A DNA stretch of 64,000 bases from Spirosoma spitsbergense DSM 19989 (GTDB lineage Bacteria; Bacteroidota; Bacteroidia; Cytophagales; Spirosomataceae): contig NZ_KB893559.1 in the NCBI RefSeq assembly GCF_000374085.1, forward strand, positions 138 through 64,137. The letters are read 5' to 3'. The notes beneath the pieces are model-generated. The model was not told the origin of the DNA and made no database searches. It worked only from the letters and a program-made list of their open reading frames with translations. Within the stretch, counting starts at the first letter, position 1; each line of letters begins with the position of its first letter. Positions 24,786 through 32,427 of this stretch are shown here, one piece after another. Both the position numbers and the translations under genes were made by a program.

Positions 24786-26093
24786 ATGGCCTCTTTTCAA
24801 ATTACTGGCGGATGCAAGCTGAAAGGCGATATTTTACCGCAGGGCGCTAAAAACGAAGCCCTCCAGATTCTTTGCGCGGTATTACTGACCAAAGAACCGG
24901 TTGTTATCCATAATATTCCGGGTATTCGCGATGTGAACCAACTCATCGACCTACTGGGGGATTTGGGCGTGTGGGTCACCAAAATCGGGACCAGTTCGTA
25001 CCGCTTTCAGGCCAGCGATGTCAACCTGGACTATCTGGAGACCGACACGTACAAACAGAAAGCGGCTGCCCTTCGGGGATCGGTCATGCTGCTGGGTCCC
25101 ATGCTGGCCCGCTTCAAAAAAGGGCGCATTCCCCGTCCGGGTGGCGACAAAATTGGCCGTCGGCGTTTGGATACTCACTTTTTGGGCTTTGAAAAGCTGG
25201 GTGCCCAATTTAATTACGACCCCAACGATGGGGGGTATTACCAGGTCGATGCCGGTAATCTGCGCGGTGCGTACATGCTGCTTGATGAGGCATCCGTAAC
25301 CGGTACAGCCAATATCCTGATGGCGGCCGTGATGGCCGAGGGTACGACCACCATTTATAACGCGGCCTGTGAACCGTATCTGCAGCAACTCTGCAAGATG
25401 CTCAACTCGATGGGCGCCAAGATTTCCGGCGTGGGTTCCAATCTGCTCACGATTGAAGGCGTGTCGGAGTTGATGGGGACGGAGCATACCATGCTACCTG
25501 ACATGATCGAGATTGGGTCGTTCATTGGTCTGGCCGCCATGACGCAGTCCGAAATCACGATCAAAAACTGCCGTATTCCCGAACTGGGCATCATTCCCGA
25601 TCAGTTCAGGCGGCTTGGTATCCAGATGGAATTCCGGGGCGACGACATTTTTATTCCTGCTCAGGAGCATTACCAGATCGACAGTTTTCTGGATGGCGGC
25701 ATGATGACCGTAGCCGATGCACCCTGGCCCGGCTTCACCCCCGACCTGCTGAGTATCGTCCTCGTAACGGCCGTACAGGCGCAGGGAACACTGCTGATAC
25801 ACCAGAAAATGTTTGAGAGCCGCCTGTTCTTCGTCGATAAATTAATCGATATGGGGGCACAGATTATTCTCTGCGACCCGCACCGGGCTACGGTGGTGGG
25901 CCTGAACCGGCAAATTCCGCTGAAAGGTATTCGGATGTCATCGCCGGATATCCGGGCCGGAGTAGCCTTACTTATTGCGGCCATGTCAGCCAAAGGCACC
26001 AGTATTATCGATAACATTGAGCAGATCGACCGTGGCTACCAGCACATCGATACGCGCCTTAACGCCATCGGGGCCGAGATTGTGCGGTTGTAG
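24786..26093 (+). CDS. murA: UDP-N-acetylglucosamine 1-carboxyvinyltransferase
   Basis: This 435-residue protein is full-length MurA, which transfers enolpyruvate from PEP to UDP-GlcNAc in the first committed step of peptidoglycan synthesis. QGAKNEALQILCAVLL near residues 19-34 holds the conserved Lys-Asn pair. The catalytic loop reads RPGGDKIGRRRLDTH (residues 117-131), and MMTVADAPWPGFTPDL carries the later conserved region. At the position of the fosfomycin-alkylated Cys115 of E. coli the residue is Asp121 (codon 25146-25148, GAC). MurA enzymes with Asp there, as in Mycobacterium tuberculosis, are active and fosfomycin-resistant. The start codon is immediately preceded by a repeat hairpin. 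Confidence 0.95.
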   Translation: MASFQITGGCKLKGDILPQGAKNEALQILCAVLLTKEPVVIHNIPGIRDVNQLIDLLGDLGVWVTKIGTSSYRFQASDVNLDYLETDTYKQKAAALRGSVMLLGPMLARFKKGRIPRPGGDKIGRRRLDTHFLGFEKLGAQFNYDPNDGGYYQVDAGNLRGAYMLLDEASVTGTANILMAAVMAEGTTTIYNAACEPYLQQLCKMLNSMGAKISGVGSNLLTIEGVSELMGTEHTMLPDMIEIGSFIGLAAMTQSEITIKNCRIPELGIIPDQFRRLGIQMEFRGDDIFIPAQEHYQIDSFLDGGMMTVADAPWPGFTPDLLSIVLVTAVQAQGTLLIHQKMFESRLFFVDKLIDMGAQIILCDPHRATVVGLNRQIPLKGIRMSSPDIRAGVALLIAAMSAKGTSIIDNIEQIDRGYQHIDTRLNAIGAEIVRL

Positions 26094-26248
26094 GCTGACC
26101 TGCTTTTGAGTTTCTGATGCGTACAACGCATTAGTTGGATCACGACGTTTGGGTAACTTACTAAACCTTCCGGGCTGTTTCTTGTCTTAATCATGTACTC
26201 CGTTCCGTTAAGGACGGAAAATGATTCTATCAATTCAGTTATACGATA

Positions 26249-26920
26249 ATGAAAACACTCCAATTCAACGTATCCATCTGGGCATTGGCCCTGCTTACCG
26301 CCAGCAGTTCACTGGCAGCCTGCGCTCAGACCAGAAGGTCGGTACAATTCAGTTCGGCGCGTGTCTCCAATGCTACCGTGGTCGACTCATCGAGAATAAA
26401 ACTCCTGATGCCACTGCAACAAACGGTGACTAAGTTAAAGAAACTTTCGGCCACCGGTGACCCCGACTTCGACTATTCGTTCCAGGCCAAACTACAGGCT
26501 CAGGGGTTGCAGGACTTCCTGAAACAGGAAATTGAGAATGGCAAGGACAGTTCGCTTCAACAGATGGCTAAACAACTATTGGAAACGACAACGGCCGACA
26601 TAGCCACGATTGATGCGACCATGCGGCAACTGAAGCCAACGCGCCCTAATCAGACGTTTACGCAGCAGCAAGGCCAGAATATTGAGGCAATGAACCTGAA
26701 ATTGCAGAAAACCACTAGTAATGATACCTTGAGCAAGGATTTTGATTCCAACTTTGCCACACTGCTGATGGATCAGCGGCAGGATTCTATCGACATGGCT
26801 ACTACGTATCTGCAATACGGCAAAAATGACACGTTACGGGCGTATGCGCAACAGTTGGTGGATCAATCCAAAAAGCAGATGAATACGCTTAAGACTATGA
26901 CCAAGACAACCGTCAAGTAA
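26249..26920 (+). CDS. Secreted helical protein, DUF305/DUF4142-like
   Basis: The N-terminus is a signal peptide (SIWALALLTASSSLAAC) whose Ala-Ala-Cys end could also be a lipobox. The mature region has two similar helical halves: DFDYSFQAKLQAQGLQDFLK near residues 71-90 and DFDSNFATLLMDQRQDSIDM near 162-181. Each is followed by a run of the A..L....KKQM type. This recalls ferritin-like DUF305 or DUF4142 bundles. The His pair of metal-binding DUF305 proteins is not present, since the second half has RQ at that place. A terminator directly follows, separating it from the opsin homologue. Confidence 0.6.
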   Translation: MKTLQFNVSIWALALLTASSSLAACAQTRRSVQFSSARVSNATVVDSSRIKLLMPLQQTVTKLKKLSATGDPDFDYSFQAKLQAQGLQDFLKQEIENGKDSSLQQMAKQLLETTTADIATIDATMRQLKPTRPNQTFTQQQGQNIEAMNLKLQKTTSNDTLSKDFDSNFATLLMDQRQDSIDMATTYLQYGKNDTLRAYAQQLVDQSKKQMNTLKTMTKTTVK

Positions 26921-26944
26921 ACGTATTAATGACTAATTTTGACG

Positions 26945-26978
26945 ATGGCAGGTATCTGAAAATACCTGCCATTTTTTT
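26945..26978 (+). terminator. Intrinsic terminator abutting the next start codon
   Basis: ATGGCAGGTAT (26945-26955), loop CTGAAA, and ATACCTGCCAT (26962-26972) form an 11-bp perfect stem, and the T-run occupies 26972-26978. The ATG of the opsin-like gene starts at 26979, with no spacer. As read, the hairpin both ends the upstream gene and would mask the start region of the downstream one. Confidence 0.85.
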
Positions 26979-27785
26979 ATGGAAATAGCGGATTCCTTTA
27001 TTCCAACGGCTGGTGCGGTTGGCCTTTTACCCATGGTCACCTACTTTTTCATGGTTGTGGCTATGTTTATCTCTCTGGGCATTTTTATAACGGCCATAAC
27101 CCAAAACAGAAGCCAGCCCTCCAATTTGACCGTGCACCCTCAGCAGTTGGTGCCAACCTTACTGGCGGTTGTTTCTGCCAGCACCGGGCTGGTCTATTAT
27201 CTGATCCAGTTACACTACCATGATTTACTGGCCGAATTTCCCACTGTCAGCGATGCCACAGACCGCCAGACGCTTATTCGGGAATCCTACAATGCCATTG
27301 GACAATACCGGTACGTGGCGTGGTTTATGACTGCGCCACTCCTGCTGCTGCTGGTTATTGCCCCCCTCAGGCTCCCCTGGGAATCCAGCAAACGGCTGTT
27401 AACAGGGTTGTTGGCTGCCGCATTACTGATGGTTTTCACAGGCTACATCGGCCATCAACAAGTATCCTTCGATAACGAAATTCAGCCTGGTCCGAAGTTA
27501 GGCTGGGGCAGTATTTCATTAGTATGTTACGGATATATCTCGATTACGTTGTATCGACGCTGGAAAGCCAGCGGTCAGGCACAGGGGCACTTCCGTACCA
27601 TGGCCCTTTTATTCGTCGGTAGCTGGGGAATTTATTTGTTGGGGTATGGTCTGACTGTTTTACCCATTGATTTTAACTGGCTCCACATTACCTATACTAT
27701 AACGGATGTAACCAGCCAGATTGGCATTGGTCTGATCAGTTACGTAACCTGGTCAGACAGTAAGTCGATGACCTTAGCAAAGTAG
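26979..27785 (+). CDS. Type-1 (microbial) opsin homologue lacking the retinal-binding lysine
   Basis: Seven hydrophobic helices lie at about residues 17-40, 57-78, 108-130, 137-158, 174-192, 206-227 and 234-257. Helix C reads QYRYVAWFMTAPLLLLL (from 109). It keeps Arg111, Tyr112, Trp115, Thr118 and Pro120 of bacteriorhodopsin (R82, Y83, W86, T89, P91) but has Ala114 for the proton acceptor D85 and Leu125 for D96. Helix D ends with TGYIG, as in the proteorhodopsin/xanthorhodopsin group. Helix F keeps Trp216 and Tyr219. Helix G reads ITDVTSQIGIGL: Asp243 matches D212, but Gln247 (codon 27717-27719, CAG) replaces the Schiff-base Lys216. The protein should therefore neither bind retinal covalently nor pump protons. 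No carotenoid or retinal synthesis gene is nearby. Opsin homologues without the lysine are known in other prokaryotes; their function is unsettled. Confidence 0.85.
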   Translation: MEIADSFIPTAGAVGLLPMVTYFFMVVAMFISLGIFITAITQNRSQPSNLTVHPQQLVPTLLAVVSASTGLVYYLIQLHYHDLLAEFPTVSDATDRQTLIRESYNAIGQYRYVAWFMTAPLLLLLVIAPLRLPWESSKRLLTGLLAAALLMVFTGYIGHQQVSFDNEIQPGPKLGWGSISLVCYGYISITLYRRWKASGQAQGHFRTMALLFVGSWGIYLLGYGLTVLPIDFNWLHITYTITDVTSQIGIGLISYVTWSDSKSMTLAK

Positions 27786-27815
27786 CGCATGTTAAGCCCT
27801 GTAGCCTACAATTAT

Positions 27816-29648
27816 CTACACACTCTGCATGGTACTCAGTCTGCGATAGAATCCCTCATCCAGATTTAGCAGTTCGTCGTGCCGGCCACGTTCTACAATT
27901 CGGCCCTGGTTCACGACCAGAATTTCGTCGGCATGCTGGATGGTGCTGAGCCGGTGCGCAATCACGAGGGTAGTACGGTTGGCCATCAGGCGGGTCAGGG
28001 CTTCCTGCACCAGCTTTTCGGACTCGGTATCGAGGGCCGACGTGGCTTCATCCAGAATGAGGATCGGGGGGTTTTTCAGGATGGCGCGGGCAATGCTGAT
28101 TCGCTGCCGCTGACCACCGGAGAGTTTGCCCCCCCTATCGCCGATGACGGTTTGATAGCCATCCGACTGGGCCATGATAAAGGTATGGGCATTAGCAATC
28201 CGGGCCGCTTCCATAATATCCCCTTCGGTGGCCGGACTGCCAAAAGCGATGTTGTTGAAAATCGTGTCATTAAACAGGATACTTTCCTGGGTAACAATGC
28301 CCATCTGCGTTCGAAGAGAGGCCGTTGTGCAATCACGCAGGTCTACGCCGTCAATCAGTATCCGTCCGGCAGCAGGGTCGTAGAAACGGGGAATAAGGTC
28401 GGCAATGGTGGATTTGCCCCCACCCGACGAGCCAACCAGGGCAATGGTTTTTCCTTTCTCCAGGTCAAAACTAACGTCGCGTAAAACCGGGGTGTCGGCG
28501 TTGTAGGCGAAGGATACGTTCTCCACCGAAATCCGGTCAGTAAACCCCGTTAGGACTACAGCCCCGGGTTTATCCTGAATGGCAGACTCGGTGTCGATCA
28601 GCTCGATAACCCGCTCTCCCGAAGCCAGCCCCCGCTGCGACCCGCTGAAGGCGTTGGAAATATCTTTGGCCGGGCGCGTCACCTGCGAAAAAATAGCAAT
28701 GTAGGCAATGAACTGAGCCGCTGTCAAATCCGACTGCCCACTCAGTACCAGCGACCCGCCATACAGCAAAATCCCCGCCACCACGGCCACCCCCATCACT
28801 TCCGAAAAGGGCGAAGCCAGTTCGCGCCGGTTGGCCAGCGACTTGATGGCATCGCGGTAGCCTTCATTCTCGCGCCGGAACTTATCCAGAATAAACCCTT
28901 CGGCCACAAATCCTTTCACTACCCGCATCCCGCCGAAGGTTTCGTCGAGCAGGCTAATCAAACTACTCAGTCGTTGCTGTCCTTCCTGCGCGTCTCGTTT
29001 CATCCGCCGAACAAGCGTAGCGATGAAGCCGCCCGAAATAGGAATGACCACAATGGCAAAGAGCGTCAGTTTAACCGAAATACTGAGCAGCGCAATGACG
29101 TAACCAACCAGTAAAAACACCTCTTTCGATGCCGCCGACATAGTATTGGCGATGGAATTTTCGACCTCCTGCACGTCGGACGTGATGCGCGACATGAGGT
29201 TTCCTTTACGCTCATTGGAGAAAAAACCGAGGTGCAGACCCAGCGTCCGGCTGAAAACGGCCTCGCGCAGGCGGGCCACCATCCGCGCCTTGAACGCTTC
29301 CAGCTGCCGGACGGACAAGTATTTGAACACATTGCTCAACGCAACCGATACCACAATAATGACGCAGACAAACTGGAGAGCACCCAGTTTACCGTACTGC
29401 TGAAAAATCCGGGCGAAGTAGTAACTAAAGGCATCCGTTGGCGACGACGTGATGGACGGTGCGGGCTGGCTCATCAGCGCGTTCATCTGCTGCGTATCGA
29501 CTTTATCGAACAGGATACTAAGCAGGGGAATCAATAAAGTAAAGTTGAGCACCCCAAACACACTGGCCACCAGTGATGTCACCACAAAGGGGGTCAAAAA
29601 TCGCCCCAGCGGTTTGGCGAAGGATAATAAGCGAAGGTATGTTTTCAT
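27816..29648 (-). CDS. ABC exporter, MsbA-like fused membrane/ATPase protein
   Basis: About 320 residues of six-helix membrane domain are followed by a complete ATPase domain. That domain has Walker A GSSGGGKSTIADLI, signature LSGGQRQRISIARAIL, Walker B ILILDEATSALD and H-loop LVIAHRLSTIQHADE. It is a homodimeric exporter of lipids, drugs or peptides in the inner membrane. I use the ATG at 29648 (MKTYLRLLSF), because a TACCTTTG promoter box (29657-29664) lies inside the longer frame that could begin at 29675. The gene is divergent from a PadR regulator gene with a shared inverted repeat, suggesting PadR-controlled export. Confidence 0.92.
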   Translation of the reverse strand: MKTYLRLLSFAKPLGRFLTPFVVTSLVASVFGVLNFTLLIPLLSILFDKVDTQQMNALMSQPAPSITSSPTDAFSYYFARIFQQYGKLGALQFVCVIIVVSVALSNVFKYLSVRQLEAFKARMVARLREAVFSRTLGLHLGFFSNERKGNLMSRITSDVQEVENSIANTMSAASKEVFLLVGYVIALLSISVKLTLFAIVVIPISGGFIATLVRRMKRDAQEGQQRLSSLISLLDETFGGMRVVKGFVAEGFILDKFRRENEGYRDAIKSLANRRELASPFSEVMGVAVVAGILLYGGSLVLSGQSDLTAAQFIAYIAIFSQVTRPAKDISNAFSGSQRGLASGERVIELIDTESAIQDKPGAVVLTGFTDRISVENVSFAYNADTPVLRDVSFDLEKGKTIALVGSSGGGKSTIADLIPRFYDPAAGRILIDGVDLRDCTTASLRTQMGIVTQESILFNDTIFNNIAFGSPATEGDIMEAARIANAHTFIMAQSDGYQTVIGDRGGKLSGGQRQRISIARAILKNPPILILDEATSALDTESEKLVQEALTRLMANRTTLVIAHRLSTIQHADEILVVNQGRIVERGRHDELLNLDEGFYRRLSTMQSV

Positions 29649-29656
29649 TCGTTCGG

Positions 29657-29664
29657 CAAAGGTA
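29657..29664 (-). promoter_or_regulatory. Minus-7 promoter box of the ABC exporter
   Basis: TACCTTTG on the minus strand matches TAnnTTTG and ends only eight bases before the exporter ATG, predicting an mRNA with almost no leader. No clear minus-33 TTTG was seen; the expected position overlaps the left arm of the inverted repeat at 29684-29704. Confidence 0.55.
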
Positions 29665-29683
29665 CGACCCTGCAACCTTTTTT

Positions 29684-29704
29684 ATACCTAAGACTTGTAG
29701 GTAT
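29684..29704. promoter_or_regulatory. Candidate PadR operator
   Basis: ATACCTA (29684-29690) and TAGGTAT (29698-29704) form an inverted repeat with a 7-base spacer, centred between the divergent ABC exporter and PadR genes. The right arm lies between a TTG (29695-29697) and a TATGTTTA box (29719-29726), the likely promoter of the PadR gene. Binding of a PadR dimer here could block both promoters. PadR binding is inferred from position and symmetry. Confidence 0.55.
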
Positions 29705-29730
29705 GTAATTTTCTTTTGTATGTTTACTGC

Positions 29731-30075
29731 ATGAACACCCCAACTAATTCGTCGCTGCTGAAAGGTAGCCTGTCGGTCATGATTTTGCGGTTGCTGGAAG
29801 ACCGCGAACGGATGTACGGCTACGAGATTACGCAAAAAGTAAAGGAACTGACGGCGGGCGAAATGGCCATTACCGAAGGGGCTCTCTACCCCGCCCTGCA
29901 CAAACTCGAAGCCGAAGGGCTGCTCACCACCGAGACCCAGCTGGTGGATGGCCGCGCCCGCAAATATTACTCGCTCACCAAAACCGGCCAAACCGAAGCT
30001 GCCGGGCGCATCGCCGAGTTAGCAGCTTTCCTGGAGAATCTGAATTTAGTCCTCAACCTGAAACCAAGCCTTTGA
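29731..30075 (+). CDS. PadR-family transcriptional regulator
   Basis: The 114-residue protein, starting at the ATG at 29731 (MNTPTNSSLLKG), is a standard short PadR winged-helix repressor. It carries KGSLSVMILRLLEDRERMYGYEI, followed by ITEGALYPALHKLEAEGLL in the recognition helix region and GRARKYYSLTKTGQ in the wing. PadR proteins usually repress a neighbouring exporter or membrane-protein operon and lose DNA binding on contact with a small molecule. The next gene starts one base after its stop and encodes its membrane partner, and the ABC exporter gene is divergent. Confidence 0.92.
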   Translation: MNTPTNSSLLKGSLSVMILRLLEDRERMYGYEITQKVKELTAGEMAITEGALYPALHKLEAEGLLTTETQLVDGRARKYYSLTKTGQTEAAGRIAELAAFLENLNLVLNLKPSL

Positions 30076-30076
30076 T

Positions 30077-30769
30077 ATGACCCTCACGCCCGACCAACTC
30101 ACCGCCATTGATAACCATCTTCGCCAAGAAAACCGACTTACCAACGAGGCACTGCTTCAGGAGCTAACCGACCATTACACGACCGCTTTAAGCGAACGTG
30201 TGGCGCAGGGGATGCCGTTTGAATCCGCGTTATCCGATGTGCAACAAGCGTTTGGCGGACACAAAGGATTGCAGAAAATGGAGCGGGGTTACAACCGGAT
30301 TACGTTTCAACAGTATGATTCGCTGTGGATGAAATACATTCGGAAACAGGGCCGATGGCCCCACTGTCTGATGCCTTTGTTTGTGTTTGGCGTAGTGTAC
30401 TGGACAACTACGGACATGAGCAGACCAACTTCTTTTTCGGTAGGCACCCTGGTATATACACCCTGGTTTGGCTTCATTTTAGGCTCGATAGCAGGGCTGC
30501 TTATCAAGTTTATCCAGTTGGTTGTTCAGGGCGGCATCCGGGGTAAAAACTTCCCGTACAAAGCCCGGTATTTAGTCACCCGCGTCATTCCGGTTGCCCT
30601 GTTGCTATACGGAATCAGCGTTGGACTTACTTACCTGAATGCCTACCTTCCCCCCTTCGTTTACGAAACCACCCTGTCGGCTTGTGCTGCCCTGATAATC
30701 ATGTACACCATTAGCTACAGTCAGTTCTACCAGGCCGTTTCTAAGGGTAGTCGGAAAGCAAGTTGGTAG
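30077..30769 (+). CDS. PadR-associated membrane protein
   Basis: The first 75 residues form a helical cytoplasmic segment (LTAIDNHLRQENRLTNEALL, then ELTDHYTTALSERVAQGMPF, ESALSDVQQAFGG). This resembles the HAAS/DUF1700-type domain commonly encoded next to PadR regulators. Four or so membrane helices follow (residues about 95-220). Such proteins are thought to act with or sense the state of the PadR-controlled system. The gene lies one base after padR and is almost certainly co-transcribed with it. The precise function is unknown. Confidence 0.7.
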   Translation: MTLTPDQLTAIDNHLRQENRLTNEALLQELTDHYTTALSERVAQGMPFESALSDVQQAFGGHKGLQKMERGYNRITFQQYDSLWMKYIRKQGRWPHCLMPLFVFGVVYWTTTDMSRPTSFSVGTLVYTPWFGFILGSIAGLLIKFIQLVVQGGIRGKNFPYKARYLVTRVIPVALLLYGISVGLTYLNAYLPPFVYETTLSACAALIIMYTISYSQFYQAVSKGSRKASW

Positions 30770-30778
30770 TATCCCTCT

Positions 30779-30934
30779 TCAGATCTGTGGCATAGTGGCA
30801 ATACTATTTAACACCATGAAAAGACGCTCAGTATATTTCTCCGATACATCATATCCAAACGTATCCAGCAAATAACTGACTACATCCCGATAGTCTTCCT
30901 GTGCCTGAGATGTCCAGACTATTTCCCGAGCCAT
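30779..30934 (-). pseudogene. Truncated ParE/RelE-type toxin
   Basis: The frame starts at 30934 inside the end of the antitoxin gene (16-base overlap) and reads MAREIVWTSQAQEDYRDVVS, continuing to VLNSIATMPQI and then TGA, 51 residues in all. ParE-family toxins begin with this strand-helix-helix pattern but normally continue with G(R/K) and the C-terminal beta-sheet for about 95-100 residues. The C-terminal half, which holds most catalytic or gyrase-contacting residues, is missing, so the toxin should be inactive. The downstream DNA does not resume the protein in the frames I checked. Confidence 0.6.
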
Positions 30935-31158
30935 TGACGTACCTGTTGCTTCATGTCTTCATTTGATATGACTTCGTTCCGACTAGCCTGCTCCAGCGAG
31001 ATACGCATTCGGTCAAGGTGTTTCGGATCCGTAGTGTCCAGCAGCAGGGGGTGCTGGTCAAGATACAGAGCGGCAGCCGCGTACAAAATTGTCAACGCCT
31101 GTTCGTCCTCGATTCGATCAATCAACTCGTGAAAGTTGCGCCGGATGTCATCATTCAT
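30919..31158 (-). CDS. Antitoxin of a ParE/RelE-type module
   Basis: The 79-residue acidic protein starts NDDIRRNFHELIDRIEDEQA and ends NEVISNEDMKQQVRQWLGK. That end matches the addiction-module antitoxins (the EExxxxxxxWL type C-terminus) paired with ParE-like toxins. Its last codons overlap the toxin start by 16 bases, the usual antitoxin-first layout. It appears intact while the toxin is truncated. Confidence 0.75.
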   Translation of the reverse strand: MNDDIRRNFHELIDRIEDEQALTILYAAAALYLDQHPLLLDTTDPKHLDRMRISLEQASRNEVISNEDMKQQVRQWLGK

Positions 31159-31210
31159 CGTTATAGTGCTGCGGTCGTTACTGCGTTAAATATAGCGAAT
31201 TATGCGCGAT

Positions 31211-32296
31211 TCAGTTACCTAGTAACGTTCGGTACAGAGACCAATACTCTTTGGCGATACTCGGCCAGCTAAACCCGGCGGCTCGTTTTTTCAGGCGTTC
31301 TTCGCGCAGGGAATTCTGCCCGAAATCGTGCAGGCCATCGTGTACCACTTTAGCCATACTCTCCGGCTCGAAGTTTTCGAAGTAATACGCTTCCTTTCCA
31401 CCCACTTCGGGCAAACTCGTCAGGTTAGAGCTGAAAACCGGCTTGCCAAACGTCATAGCCTCCGCTACGGGCAGACCAAATCCTTCCGACAGCGATGGGA
31501 ACATAAACGCTTCGCAGTGCGCGTAGAGCCACAACTTCGTCGCTTCATCGACCGGGCCGGGCATCAGCAGGCGGTCGGCCACGCCCAGTTTCTGCGCCTG
31601 CTCCCGAATATGCTGTGCGTAGGCATGCCTGTCTGGCCCGGCCAGTATTAAGCGGTAATCCGGAAAAGCCTCCAGTAAAGGCAACAGCGTATGCACGTTT
31701 TTCTTGGGGTGAATGACACCGACAGACAGGAAAAATGGCGACTGAGAAAAGGACTTGATGGGCGACTGGGAATTCAGCTCAGCAGGGGCTTTTCCGGGGT
31801 CAACGGCCACGCCGGTATAAACGACCTCCATCGGGAGCTCGGCCGGAACCTTCAGATGCTCCCGCACCACCGATGCCGTGTAAGCCGACCCAGCCGTAAG
31901 GAGGGTCGCCTTATTTATTTTTCGCTGCAGTTTATCTAACCGCCGTTTCTTTTTTGCGGCTGAATAGTCGGCGCGTTCCAGAAAGTTCAGGTCGTAGATA
32001 GTGAGTATCAGCGGGGCTTTACCCGGTAGATAAGCACTATCCTGATGCAGGCAGTGCCACACATCGTATGTCCCCCCACCCGGATGACCCGGAATCCAGA
32101 GTTTCCGCTGCCAGGATGCCTCGATGTAGTTGACCGAGTCGCCGAATACGCCGGTTTGCCCTTTCGGCACCAGGAACGTGAGCGACCAGTCCGCAGGACG
32201 CTGGCGAACCAGTTCATGGCCGAGGTGCAGGCACACCTGGCCTAAACCACTGTTCAGGTCGCGCAGGCGCTCAGTATCAATAAAGAGAGAAGGCAT
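31211..32296 (-). CDS. GT4-family glycosyltransferase
   Basis: With the start at the ATG at 32296 (MPSLFIDTERLRDLNSGLGQ), the protein is about 361 residues and has the GT-B fold. The N-terminal acceptor domain contains YDVWHCLHQDSAY. The C-terminal nucleotide-sugar domain contains FFLSVGVIHPKKNVHTLLPL, RLLMPGPVDEATKLWLYAHC and the E-x7-E motif ALFP-like FPSLSEGFGLPVAEAM. It transfers a sugar from a nucleotide donor, probably to a cell-surface glycan; the acceptor is unknown. The upstream in-frame extension to 32461 is rejected because it overlaps hemE and its promoter. Confidence 0.85.
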   Translation of the reverse strand: MPSLFIDTERLRDLNSGLGQVCLHLGHELVRQRPADWSLTFLVPKGQTGVFGDSVNYIEASWQRKLWIPGHPGGGTYDVWHCLHQDSAYLPGKAPLILTIYDLNFLERADYSAAKKKRRLDKLQRKINKATLLTAGSAYTASVVREHLKVPAELPMEVVYTGVAVDPGKAPAELNSQSPIKSFSQSPFFLSVGVIHPKKNVHTLLPLLEAFPDYRLILAGPDRHAYAQHIREQAQKLGVADRLLMPGPVDEATKLWLYAHCEAFMFPSLSEGFGLPVAEAMTFGKPVFSSNLTSLPEVGGKEAYYFENFEPESMAKVVHDGLHDFGQNSLREERLKKRAAGFSWPSIAKEYWSLYRTLLGN

Positions 32297-32415
32297 AACC
32301 GTTTTTGATTTCAGCAAAATTGTGAAATCCTGCGCAATACCGGGCAATTTATATTGAGAACCGGCAGCACGCTGGCAGCACGATAATTTCCTCCGAACGT
32401 GTCCGCGTTCGGGAT

Positions 32416-32423
32416 TATCTTTG
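32416..32423 (+). promoter_or_regulatory. Minus-7 promoter box of hemE
   Basis: TATCTTTG matches TAnnTTTG and ends four bases before the hemE ATG at 32428, so transcription should begin at or next to the start codon. A matching minus-33 box was not clear. Confidence 0.55.
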
Positions 32424-32427
32424 CGGC

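Noticed and set aside
26249-26920. DUF305 metal-binding protein
   Set aside because: The helical layout is similar but the conserved His pair is absent, so metal binding is not claimed.
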